60,575 nt of DNA from Oscillatoriales cyanobacterium USR001 (lineage in GTDB: Bacteria; Cyanobacteriota; Cyanobacteriia; Cyanobacteriales; Microcoleaceae). The DNA lies in NCBI GenBank assembly GCA_001698425.1, contig MBRE01000076.1, forward strand, positions 6,782 through 67,356, written 5' to 3'. This document shows positions 37,789-45,044 of this stretch, piece after piece. The position numbers were made by a program, and so were the translations under genes. Positions within the stretch are counted from its first letter, which is position 1, and the number at the start of each line of letters is the position of its first letter. Under the pieces are notes generated by a model that saw nothing but the letters and a program-made list of their open reading frames with translations, had not been told where the DNA came from and searched no databases.

Positions 37789-38151
37789 CTATAATTCCAG
37801 ATAGCGCTGCAAAATCTCTTGAGCTTGGGAAAATAGCTCCGATTCCAATTGACCAACTTGTTGTACTAATCTTGTTTTGTCGAAAGTCATGGGATCGACA
37901 CAGACTAGCAAACTGTCGACATCTAAGCCATTCTGTGGGGATGTAGGTACTAATATCACAGCAGCAGAAATCCGAGAATCATCAGGACGAGCTGAAGTAA
38001 ATGGCAAAACTGTTACTTTGCTGCGGCGCTCGTTAAACAGTGTACCAGAAATTACCAACGCAGGTCGCGTTTTGCGTATTTCTGTTCCGACTGATGGATC
38101 GAATTTAGCTATCCAGATGCTTCCCAGTCGGTAATCGCTTGAGTTTGCCAT
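37789..38151 (-). CDS. mazF: MazF/PemK-type mRNA interferase toxin
   Basis: 120 residues. The MazF fold is recognisable from GSIWIAKFDPSVGTEIRKTRPALVIS (substrate Arg and Pro), VTVLPFTS and LLVCVDPMTFDKTRLV. These toxins cleave mRNA at short sites. The start overlaps the antitoxin gene by 43 bp, typical of tight coupling with antitoxin first. Confidence 0.92.
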   Translation of the reverse strand: MANSSDYRLGSIWIAKFDPSVGTEIRKTRPALVISGTLFNERRSKVTVLPFTSARPDDSRISAAVILVPTSPQNGLDVDSLLVCVDPMTFDKTRLVQQVGQLESELFSQAQEILQRYLEL

Positions 38152-38330
38152 TCCTCATCCCATCCTAAATTTAGTTCGTCAATTAGCTGACAAGCTGCTG
38201 CTAAAGCTTCGTTTTCTTGCTGTTTTCGCCATTGTTGCAAGAGAGATTCTATCAAAGAATTGGGGTTTTGCGCTTTTTGATTGATGTATATGAGTAAGTC
38301 ATCTGGTAAGCAGATAGAGATGTCGCTCAT
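38109..38330 (-). CDS. mazE: MazE-type antitoxin
   Basis: 73 residues from the ATG at 38330 (MSDISICLPDDLLIYINQKA); the longer frame to 38387 adds an unlikely extension. The N-terminus is a ribbon-helix-helix type DNA-binding segment and the acidic C-terminus (WDEEWQTQAITDWEASG) would wrap the toxin. It overlaps mazF by 43 bp. Confidence 0.85.
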   Translation of the reverse strand: MSDISICLPDDLLIYINQKAQNPNSLIESLLQQWRKQQENEALAAACQLIDELNLGWDEEWQTQAITDWEASG

Positions 38331-38418
38331 TGGCTTATAAGAATAATTATTTGTGACTATTTTAGCAATGATTGGCTGAATTGGCAATTTTTTATTAATT
38401 GAATCGGAAAAGGGACGT

Positions 38419-38473
38419 GCGATCGCGTTTTCTAAATAAAGAGCGATCGCGTTTCTAAATAAAGAGCGATCGC
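38419..38473. repeat. Tandem HIP1 repeat upstream of mazEF
   Basis: Repeated GAGCGATCGCGTTTCTAAAT units (23-bp period, about 2.4 copies). The same TTCTAAATAAAGAGCGATCGC sequence stands at 37680-37700 and 39569-39589, so each toxin-antitoxin pair is flanked by it. Confidence 0.85.
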
Positions 38474-38498
38474 AATCTTAGATTTTCTATGGGAGAAG

Positions 38499-38530
38499 CG
38501 CGTAGGCGTAGCCAGCCGCAGGCATCGCTT
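38499..38530. repeat. Dispersed repeat GCGTAGGCGTAGCCAGCC
   Basis: CGCGTAGGCGTAGCCAGCC followed by GCAGGCATCGC. Near-identical copies lie at 39505-39534 (inverted) and 43178-43207. All three copies lie in the gaps of the toxin-antitoxin region. Confidence 0.85.
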
Positions 38531-38539
38531 GTACCTTTG

Positions 38540-38725
38540 CTAACCACTTGTTAATCCTAATCTAGCTCGGACTTCTGCTGCTGAAATCGTTTTTGTTTGT
38601 TGTCCGCGATCGTTTAGCAACGCCATTAACTCTTGATTCTGGCGAGTTAGTTCAATTTCTCGATCGAAGGGATCGAAGTTATTAATCTCAGCTAGAACAA
38701 ATTCTAAACCATCAGCAGTTCGCAA
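38540..38725 (-). CDS. Small antitoxin-like protein, start uncertain
   Basis: 61 residues from a TTG at 38725. The same frame is open upstream to the parE stop (38798) and reads DVPIDSTALISLLTEAKQEN, which joins smoothly to the rest (LILRTADGLEFVLAEIN). The true protein is therefore probably about 80 residues, but no ATG, GTG or TTG exists at the natural start. Either a rare start codon is used, it is translated by coupling with parE, or the start has been lost. The C-terminus (SAAEVRARLGL) resembles the tail of cyanobacterial antitoxin-like small proteins. Function unknown. Confidence 0.5.
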   Translation of the reverse strand: MRTADGLEFVLAEINNFDPFDREIELTRQNQELMALLNDRGQQTKTISAAEVRARLGLTSG

Positions 38726-38797
38726 GATGAGGTTTTCTTGTTTAGCTTCTGTGAGGAGTGAAATTAGGGCTGTTGAGTCGATGGGTACATCAATTAT

Positions 38798-39103
38798 TCA
38801 GGTATCATTGCGCTCTGAAAAAATAGCATCCAAGTCACGGTAGCCACTAAAGACACGCATAATTTGAATACCATTGTTAACAGGACGATAGAAAATCAAA
38901 TACCGACCTATTGGAAAACTGCGTAATGGGGGAACAAGTTCATCCCATAAGCGCCCCATCTCAGGAAAAGCTGTCAGAGTCTGAAACTTCTGGGTAAGCT
39001 CAGCAATAAATATTCTTGCGGCCTCTTGGTTATTGCTAACGATGAAATCTTTAATTTCCTTAATATCTTTTTTGGCAGCAGGAGTAATAGTATAGCGGCT
39101 CAT
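38798..39103 (-). CDS. parE: ParE/RelE-type toxin
   Basis: 101 residues from the ATG at 39103, which overlaps the antitoxin stop (ATGA). The RelE/ParE fold is visible: YTITPAAKKDIKEIKDFI, FPEMGRLWDELVPPLRSFPIG, YLIFYRP and IMRVFSGYRDLDAIF. ParE toxins act on gyrase and RelE on mRNA; this sequence (FPEMGR, GYRDLD) is closer to ParE. Confidence 0.9.
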   Translation of the reverse strand: MSRYTITPAAKKDIKEIKDFIVSNNQEAARIFIAELTQKFQTLTAFPEMGRLWDELVPPLRSFPIGRYLIFYRPVNNGIQIMRVFSGYRDLDAIFSERNDT

Positions 39104-39366
39104 GGCTTTGCTGTAGAGGAGCAATTGAGTTCTTGCATTAGTTCCTGCATTACTACTTCACCGTCAAGCAACTCTCCTCTGTCAGCTTGTTCAACGCCGA
39201 TGGTAATTTCTTGTTGCAATTGGGCCAAACGCGCTTGGTAGTAAAACTCACGTTCATTTAGCAAACGCAGCCCTTCACGAACAACTTCACTGGCAGAAAG
39301 GTATCTCCCACTTTTAACCCGATCGTGAATGAACTGCTCTATTTCCGGTGTCAGAGATATATCCAT
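39100..39366 (-). CDS. parD: ParD-type antitoxin
   Basis: 88 residues: MDISLTPEIEQFIHDRVKSG followed by RYLSASEVVREGLRLL is the standard ParD ribbon-helix-helix with the toxin-binding C-terminal half after it. Its stop overlaps the parE start by 4 bp, so the pair is translationally coupled and should autoregulate through ParD. Confidence 0.92.
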   Translation of the reverse strand: MDISLTPEIEQFIHDRVKSGRYLSASEVVREGLRLLNEREFYYQARLAQLQQEITIGVEQADRGELLDGEVVMQELMQELNCSSTAKP

Positions 39367-39504
39367 AAAATAGATTGAGGTTTCTATTTAATTTTACTGC
39401 CGATCGGGAAGATTGTCAAATTTGTGATTAGAGTCAAATAGAGTAGTTAATGGTATTTTCGTTAACGAAAATACCTGAACTGCGTAGTTTGGCTATGTTA
39501 AGGA

Positions 39505-39589
39505 GCGATGCCTTCGGCTGGCTACGCCTACGCGCTTTTTGTTATTTGGGAGAGAGGGGCGATCGCACTTCTAAATAAAGAGCGATCGC
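39505..39589. repeat. Repeat cluster downstream of the subtilase and upstream of parDE
   Basis: Contains an inverted copy of the GTAGGCGTAGCCAGCC repeat (39505-39534), CGCGCTTTTTGTTATTT (39531-39547) and ACTTCTAAATAAAGAGCGAT (39565-39584). All match copies in the spacers at 37643-37700 and 38419-38530. No gene lies between 39367 and 39618. Confidence 0.8.
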
Positions 39590-39618
39590 CCAGATCGTAA
39601 TTATCTTTTCAACAGAGG

Positions 39619-41739
39619 CTAGGCACTAAAGAAAACATTTGCATTCATAGCGCTTGGATCTACTCCAGAGACAATAGCCAAATAATTGTTACCTCGTTTA
39701 ATAGCAGTAGAAGTGACAGCATTACCTCCATCAAGCTGCAAACTAACAAACTCGAAAGTAAGGGCAGAAAATGTGATTCCTTCGCTCAGCCCAATTCTAT
39801 CTCCAAGGCGGAAGTCTGCTATTAAATCGGCTTGATTAAGTGAGGCCGAAGCCGGATCTAGCATTAATATAAATGAATCATTCCCGTCGCCGCCTGTGAG
39901 AATGTCTTGACCAAGACCACCATTGAGTAAATCGTTGCCAGTTCCACCGTTAAGGATATCATTGCCTTGACCGCCCAACAGAACATCATTGCCGTCTCCT
40001 CCGATTAGCGTGTCGTTGTCATTGTTTCCGTTGAGTACATCGTTGCCAGCACCCCCATCAATGAAATCTGAACCTTTGCCGCCGAACAATATATCATTAC
40101 CACCAAGTCCAATTAATCGATCTGCACCTTGATTGCCGTTGATGGTGTCAGCATCTTCTGTGCCTGTCAGAGAGTCACTACCAGATAGGGCTGAGATTCC
40201 TTGACTAATCGCTGCACTTGGGATGGCACTGTCAGGATTATCTGTTAGCAGGTAAAATCCTGGCCCACTAAGATTTTGCGGTAGCCCTGTTGGACTGCCA
40301 TTATCTGTGGCATTCGGTTTGGGTGTTGTGATGAGTGCTGTTGCTAGTGTCGGTACTGGTGTTGGTAGTGGTGTCGGTAGTGGTACTGGTGTTGGTGTTG
40401 GTGTTGGTACTGGCGTAGGTAGTGGTACTGGTGTTGGTGTTGGTGTTGGTACTGGCGTAGGTGTTGGTATTGGTGTTGGTGTTGGTACTGGTGTTGGTAT
40501 TGGTGTTGGTACTGGTGTTGGTATTGGTGTTGGCGTTGGTACTGGTGTTGGTACTGGTGTTGGTACTGGCGTTGGTACTGGCGTTGGTACTGGCGTTGGT
40601 GTTGGTGTAGGATCTTGCGGTGTCGGCCCTACCGGGAATACTGGTGGTGGTAATGGTCTTGGTGGCTCTGGTGGTATTGGAATGGATAGTCCAACGGGTG
40701 CGACCACTGGCACATTATTGCTGAGAGCCGTAGCAGAATCAGTCAATATCTGACGTACTTGCTGTGGACTCAGGTTAGGCTTTGCACTCAGCATTAAGGC
40801 TGCAACGCCTGCTACATGAGGTGCAGCCATTGATGTACCATTGTCAAAACCGTAGGTATTATTAGGTAAAGTTGAATAAACTTGTACTCCGGGCGCAACT
40901 ACATACGCCATTTTGTTATCTGAACCTGCTAAATTAGAAGAATTAGCAATCTCTTTGTTTATATTTACAGAACCTACAGCGATGCCATATTGAGTGGCAT
41001 AGCCCGCAGGAAACCCAGGCGAAGGTAGACCATTACCATTCTCATCTCCATTTCCAGCAGAACTGACAACAACAACATTTTTACTAGCTGCATAGGCTAC
41101 GGCTTCTTGTAGTGCAGGATATCCTAATGGCCCGCCCAAACTCATGTTGATGACATTGGCACCCGTATCTGCGGCATACCGGATTGCGTCAGACAAACTG
41201 CCAACAGTATTTGCCACCCATTTTGTTCCTCCTTGATCTGTTATGGTATCTCCCAACCTAATCGGCATGATTTTGGCATTGTAGGCAACACCGCTGATAC
41301 CTAGATTGTTGTTTGCGGCTGCAATTGTACCAGCAACATGAGTACCGTGAGCCTGCCCACGATCGCTAGTGCCAGGTCTAACATCGTTGTCACCGTTCGT
41401 GTTAGTGCGTGTGCCAAAATTCCAGCCGTTGATATCATCAATTTTGCCGTTTCTATCATCATCAATGCCATTTCCTGCAATTTCACGAGGATTTTGCCAA
41501 ATATTATTTTTGAGGTCTGGGTGCTCAATGTCAACACCACTGTCAATGACAGCCACAACAATTCCTTGACCCGTGTATCCTTTTGCCCAAGCTTCGGGGG
41601 CTTTGACCAAATCGTTTCCCCAACTGTTGCCACCCAAATCGGGGACATCTGGAAATGTTTGTTGCCCGATCGCACTGGCAACGGCTGCCGCTCCATTCAC
41701 TAAGCCATAGCCAGAGGTACTATTAAATTCTAATGTCAT
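39619..41739 (-). CDS. Secreted subtilisin-like serine protease with Pro-Thr linker and RTX repeats
   Basis: 706 residues. S8 catalytic triad motifs: [16 protein letters not shown] (Asp), [11 protein letters not shown] (His) and [17 protein letters not shown] (Ser). A long Pro-Thr-Val linker follows (about 370-470), then RTX calcium repeats ([22 protein letters not shown]) and a C-terminal type I secretion region. There is no signal peptide, consistent with type I export. The C-terminal 200 residues match those of the giant protein at 6684-11240 (ALSG-D-LTG, NGDN-N-D-LIGG), implying a shared exporter. It is located among toxin-antitoxin genes. Confidence 0.93.
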   Translation of the reverse strand: MTLEFNSTSGYGLVNGAAAVASAIGQQTFPDVPDLGGNSWGNDLVKAPEAWAKGYTGQGIVVAVIDSGVDIEHPDLKNNIWQNPREIAGNGIDDDRNGKIDDINGWNFGTRTNTNGDNDVRPGTSDRGQAHGTHVAGTIAAANNNLGISGVAYNAKIMPIRLGDTITDQGGTKWVANTVGSLSDAIRYAADTGANVINMSLGGPLGYPALQEAVAYAASKNVVVVSSAGNGDENGNGLPSPGFPAGYATQYGIAVGSVNINKEIANSSNLAGSDNKMAYVVAPGVQVYSTLPNNTYGFDNGTSMAAPHVAGVAALMLSAKPNLSPQQVRQILTDSATALSNNVPVVAPVGLSIPIPPEPPRPLPPPVFPVGPTPQDPTPTPTPVPTPVPTPVPTPVPTPVPTPTPIPTPVPTPIPTPVPTPTPIPTPTPVPTPTPTPVPLPTPVPTPTPTPVPLPTPLPTPVPTLATALITTPKPNATDNGSPTGLPQNLSGPGFYLLTDNPDSAIPSAAISQGISALSGSDSLTGTEDADTINGNQGADRLIGLGGNDILFGGKGSDFIDGGAGNDVLNGNNDNDTLIGGDGNDVLLGGQGNDILNGGTGNDLLNGGLGQDILTGGDGNDSFILMLDPASASLNQADLIADFRLGDRIGLSEGITFSALTFEFVSLQLDGGNAVTSTAIKRGNNYLAIVSGVDPSAMNANVFFSA
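40340..40620. repeat. Minisatellite encoding the Pro-Thr-Val linker of the subtilase
   Basis: Variants of GGTACTGGTGTTGGT in tandem encode TPVPTPVPT. Units are multiples of three, so length can vary without a frameshift. Confidence 0.85.
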
Positions 41740-41920
41740 TTTTTACCTAATTTTTTTCTATGAGAGTTTTTATGGCTTAATATCCTGCTTTTGTGTAGAA
41801 CTCTTAAGCTCAGGCACATATTGCTGTGAATGATGATAAAATACTTAAAACTAGCTCGCAACTAACGAACGTTAGTAAAAAGGCTAGGATGATATTAAAA
41901 TTTTATTAAGATACCGCCCT

Positions 41921-42424
41921 ATGGCCTCTAAGGAAGAGATGTTTGCTGAAGCAGCCAAAAACTGGGATTTAGAAAGGTTATACAAAGCACTAGCAGAAGC
42001 CAAGCGGCAAATCGCTCCTGGCTCCCGAAGCGGATTAACCAGCACTGAAAAACTCTATCTGCGAGGCCTCCTGTGCGGCCACAGTCCCGCCGAAATCGCT
42101 CAGAAAATGCTTCAGACTCCCAAAAGTGCTGAAGTTTATTTATGTAAAACTTTATATCAATATGTTATGAAAGTTGCAGGCGCACCGAATGAATCAGTCG
42201 GAAACTGGAGAAATATTTGTAATTGGCTAGAAGAAGCAGGATATAAACCTCAGCCATCTATTGAATCTAAATTTAGTAGTTCTTTACCGATAGATGCTTT
42301 AGTAAAAATAGTTGATATGGGTTTTGAAAATCAAAATACACTAACAATAGACATCAATATCCGGCTAGAATTCCCTTCATCTTCAGAAACTCCTAAAACA
42401 GAAGACTTAAATCAAAACAATTAG
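41921..42424 (+). CDS. Helix-turn-helix effector-type protein, sensorless stub
   Basis: 167 residues. The region LTSTEKLYLRGLLCGHSPAEIAQKM followed by VYLCKTLYQYVMKVAG and WRNICNWLEEAGYK is the helical N-terminal domain found in front of NB-ARC, kinase or peptidase domains in cyanobacteria. Here it stands alone with a variable tail. It may act as a partner for other proteins with the same domain, or be a remnant of a larger gene. It is divergent from the subtilase gene. Confidence 0.65.
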   Translation: MASKEEMFAEAAKNWDLERLYKALAEAKRQIAPGSRSGLTSTEKLYLRGLLCGHSPAEIAQKMLQTPKSAEVYLCKTLYQYVMKVAGAPNESVGNWRNICNWLEEAGYKPQPSIESKFSSSLPIDALVKIVDMGFENQNTLTIDINIRLEFPSSSETPKTEDLNQNN

Positions 42425-42449
42425 AAAGTGTAAAAGTAGATATTTTTCA

Positions 42450-42725
42450 TTAATTAATTATACAAATAATGTCGTGATTAATTGCGCCATCATTGACATC
42501 ACATTCCACAGGATTTGTACCTAAGTCCCAAATAGAAGATGTTTTTTTGATGCTGGTATAGAGCGATCGCCCTAAATAAGGAATATACTCAACGGCATTC
42601 ATCCATTCATCAGATTCTGATGCTAAAGCAATCAGTTCCAAATCCTTAACAAACTGTCCGATTGTACCCCCTAGCTGATGTCCAAATATTAAACCAGCAA
42701 ACTGTCTTTTTGTACCTGCTCCCAT
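42450..42725 (-). pseudogene. C-terminal remnant of a DUF433-partner (PIN-like, DUF5615-type) toxin
   Basis: The 91-residue frame FAGLIFGHQLGGTIGQFVKDLELIA and onward resembles the C-terminal half of the PIN-like proteins normally encoded after DUF433 genes. The N-terminal half with the acidic catalytic residues is missing. The frame begins inside the 3' end of the DUF433 gene, in another phase. An internal deletion that removed the toxin start is the simplest reading. My family call rests on context and partial similarity. Confidence 0.5.
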
Positions 42726-42958
42726 TCTGTGCGAATCTCATTATCTATTTCAGCTTGGTAGTCAAAGTAATAAGCCATTGCTGCATGAGCTTCTGAAAAC
42801 ATTAGATAAGGATGCTGACGACACATTTCTTCCACTGACCAACCGTAAGCTAGATAATCCAAAACAATCTGAGCAACCCTCACGCGGGGTATCCGCTGCA
42901 ACCGTGCGGGTTGACCCGTTACTTTCTCGATATGAGGATAAATTAAAGTTGATGTCAT
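42689..42958 (-). CDS. DUF433 antitoxin-like protein
   Basis: 89 residues: ARLQRIPRVRVAQIVLDYLAYGWSVEEMCRQHPYL has the winged-helix pattern of DUF433 proteins (RV-V--IL---A-G-S-EEI-----P-L). DUF433 proteins usually precede PIN-like toxins. Here the partner is only a fragment, so this may be an orphan antitoxin. Confidence 0.82.
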   Translation of the reverse strand: MTSTLIYPHIEKVTGQPARLQRIPRVRVAQIVLDYLAYGWSVEEMCRQHPYLMFSEAHAAMAYYFDYQAEIDNEIRTEWEQVQKDSLLV

Positions 42959-43145
42959 TGCTTTTTTACATCAATTGTTACACGATTTTAGCATAGATTT
43001 TATTATACTCGAAGTTGGACAGAAACGTTACCAACAGCTTTTACAAAAAGGTAAAATTGGCAATTCTCCGTTGACATTCTGATTACAATGCTCAACCAAG
43101 TAGGTATGACTGTTAAGTCGAAATTTACCCCAAAGTAGCTTAACG

Positions 43146-43179
43146 CGATCGCACGCCATAACCCTTATTGAAAAAACGC
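43146..43179. repeat. 34-bp perfect direct repeat, left copy
   Basis: CGATCGCACGCCATAACCCT followed by TATTGAAAAAACGC is identical to 43749-43782. The pair brackets the relBE-type module. The dispersed GTAGGCGTAGCCAGCC repeat follows directly (43178-43207). Confidence 0.92.
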
Positions 43180-43275
43180 TTAGGCGTAGCCAGCCGCAGG
43201 CATCGCGTCTTGACAAAATAACTTGTATCAATTATCATAAATAATTGAACTCTGTATCTCAAAAACGATCGCAAA

Positions 43276-43470
43276 ATGCTAGAAATTCATAAAAGTTATG
43301 TAGTTAACGAAAATCAGCAGCCGATCGCGGTGCAAATTCCTCTTGAACAATTTGAGAAAATTGAGGAGATTTTGGAAAACTATGGATTGGCTAAACTCAT
43401 ACAAGAAACTGAAGATGATGAGCGATTATCAAAAGAACAAGCCCTTAATTATTATAACTCAATAAAATAA
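43276..43470 (+). CDS. RelB/Phd-like antitoxin
   Basis: 64 residues (MLEIHKSYVVNENQQPIAVQ...IPLEQFEKIEEILENYGL). A short N-terminal strand region, a helix and an acidic tail are typical of small antitoxins of this type. Its stop is 4 bp before the RelE-type toxin gene, so they form one module. Confidence 0.82.
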   Translation: MLEIHKSYVVNENQQPIAVQIPLEQFEKIEEILENYGLAKLIQETEDDERLSKEQALNYYNSIK

Positions 43471-43474
43471 AATT

Positions 43475-43747
43475 ATGTGGCAAGTTGAATATACAAATCG
43501 GTTTCTCAAAGAACTGGCGGCTTTACCTGGTGAAATTAAAAGTAGGATAGAACCGATAGTCTTTCAATTTTTAGAATCAGACAATCCCTTTGCATTAGGA
43601 TATCTGGAAAAAATGAAAGGTTATCCAGATAAATATAAAATTCGTGTAGGTGACTACCGTATCGGACTCACAGTTGATGCACCGACAAAAACTTTAATTT
43701 GTCAGCGAGTGGCGCACCGCCGAGATATATACAGAATTTTTCCATAG
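43475..43747 (+). CDS. relE: RelE-type mRNA interferase toxin
   Basis: 90 residues. MWQVEYTNRFLKELAALPGE, LEKMKGYPDKYKIRVGDYRIG and RVAHRRDIYRIFP are the RelE fold elements, with the basic patch and the C-terminal His-Arg region used in ribosome-dependent mRNA cutting. It directly follows its antitoxin. Confidence 0.92.
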   Translation: MWQVEYTNRFLKELAALPGEIKSRIEPIVFQFLESDNPFALGYLEKMKGYPDKYKIRVGDYRIGLTVDAPTKTLICQRVAHRRDIYRIFP

Positions 43748-43748
43748 C

Positions 43749-43782
43749 CGATCGCACGCCATAACCCTTATTGAAAAAACGC
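43749..43782. repeat. 34-bp perfect direct repeat, right copy
   Basis: Identical to 43146-43179. It starts two bases after the toxin stop, so the module and repeats form a compact cassette of about 603 bp period. Confidence 0.92.
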
Positions 43783-43898
43783 GATCGGTTATAATATAAT
43801 CACTACTTCCGCTCTTCTACCAGAAATTGTCATTTACAACAATTAGATTTATTAGGGGCGAATGGCATTCGCCCACCATTATATAGCGCTGTTAACAA

Positions 43899-44744
43899 TT
43901 AAGCATCGTGATCGTGAGCAAAACGACGGAACAGAAAATCTAAAGCATAATTCCGCAGATTATAATACTCTGGATCTTCCATGATTTGCACGCGATCGCG
44001 GGGACGAGGAAAAGGAATTTGCAAAACTTCGCCGATAGTTGCCGATGGCCCATTAGTCATCATTACCAAGCGATCGGCTAAAAACAAAGCCTCATCAATA
44101 TCGTGAGTAATCATCAACACCGTACACCGATGATCGTTCCAAATTTTTAACAATTCTTCCTGCAATTCCTCCTTAGTAATTGCATCTAAAGCCCCAAAAG
44201 GTTCATCTAAAATTAACACCTGTGGACGAATTGCTAAAGCGCGGGCGATCGAAACTCGCTGCTTCATCCCCCCGGAAATTTGCGGCGGTCTTTTCTCCGC
44301 AGCTTCAGTTAATCCTACCATCGCCAAATGCTCTTTAACGATCGCATTTTTCTCAACCTTTGACTTATTAGGAAATACCGCATTCACAGCGATATAAACA
44401 TTTTCAAATACCGTCCGCCAAGGTAGCAAAGCATAACCCTGAAACACCACCATGCGATCAGGTCCAGGCTTAGTAATTTTCTGCCCATTAATCGTCACGC
44501 TACCCTGAGTAGGATGGCTAAAACCCGACACCATATTTAATAGCGTCGACTTACCACAACCGGAGTGACCGATAATCGTAATAAACTCACCTTCGGCAAT
44601 GTTCAAATTGATATTCTCTAAAGCCTTGTAACCGTTTGGATAAGACTTATAAACATTATCCATTACCAAAAAAGGTTGGCGGCGATCGATTCCTACATTA
44701 ACGTGAGCTTTGGTGTTGTTTTGATTGAGAGCAGTGTTAATCAT
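43899..44744 (-). CDS. nrtD: Nitrate/bicarbonate-type ABC transporter ATPase NrtD
   Basis: 281 residues. Walker A GHSGCGKSTL, Q-loop FQGYALLPW, signature ISGGMKQRVSIARA and Walker B VLILDEP. It is the single-domain ATPase partner of NrtC. The N-terminal about 25 residues are a family-specific extension. It is last in the operon, after a 300-bp gap filled with tandem repeats that copy its own start region. Confidence 0.93.
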   Translation of the reverse strand: MINTALNQNNTKAHVNVGIDRRQPFLVMDNVYKSYPNGYKALENINLNIAEGEFITIIGHSGCGKSTLLNMVSGFSHPTQGSVTINGQKITKPGPDRMVVFQGYALLPWRTVFENVYIAVNAVFPNKSKVEKNAIVKEHLAMVGLTEAAEKRPPQISGGMKQRVSIARALAIRPQVLILDEPFGALDAITKEELQEELLKIWNDHRCTVLMITHDIDEALFLADRLVMMTNGPSATIGEVLQIPFPRPRDRVQIMEDPEYYNLRNYALDFLFRRFAHDHDA

Positions 44745-44995
44745 GGGTTAAAAAATTAGTTGATGGTTGGTTGTTGATGGTTGTTCGTAGTAAGCGCAAA
44801 GAGCGCTAAAGCGCTTACTAAGAAGTTAATCATGGGTTGAAAAATTGGTTGATTGTTGGTTGTTGATGCTTGTTCGTAGTAAGCGCTTTAGCGCTAAAGC
44901 CCTTACTAAGAAGTTAATCATGGGTTGAAAAATTAGTTGATGGTTGTTTGTGGTAAGCGATGCAAGAGAGCGCTAAAGCGCTTACTACGAACAGT
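44736..44995. repeat. Tandem 88/89-bp repeats carrying copies of the nrtD start
   Basis: Three units start at 44736, 44825 and 44913, each with GTTAATCATGGGTT (the complement of the nrtD ATG region) followed by the GTAGTAAGCGC hairpin. On the minus strand, units 2 and 3 provide extra ATGs at 44833 and 44921. From 44833 a frame of 25 codons (begins MINFLVSALALFALTTNN) ends about 13 nt before the nrtD ATG. It fills the whole nrtC-nrtD gap. Confidence 0.9.
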
Positions 44996-45044
44996 TATTT
45001 AATTTTCATTCCTTAAAGATTTTTCGCGCCCGAATGCTTCGCCC

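Noticed and set aside
40307..40753. Plus-strand Gly-Val-rich frame opposite the subtilase
   Set aside because: Antisense shadow of the Pro-Thr linker repeats.
42964..43085. Possible gene remnant (plus-strand frame with IILEVGQKRYQQLLQKGK)
   Set aside because: Open and plausible in composition but without start, ribosome site or recognisable family; may be chance.
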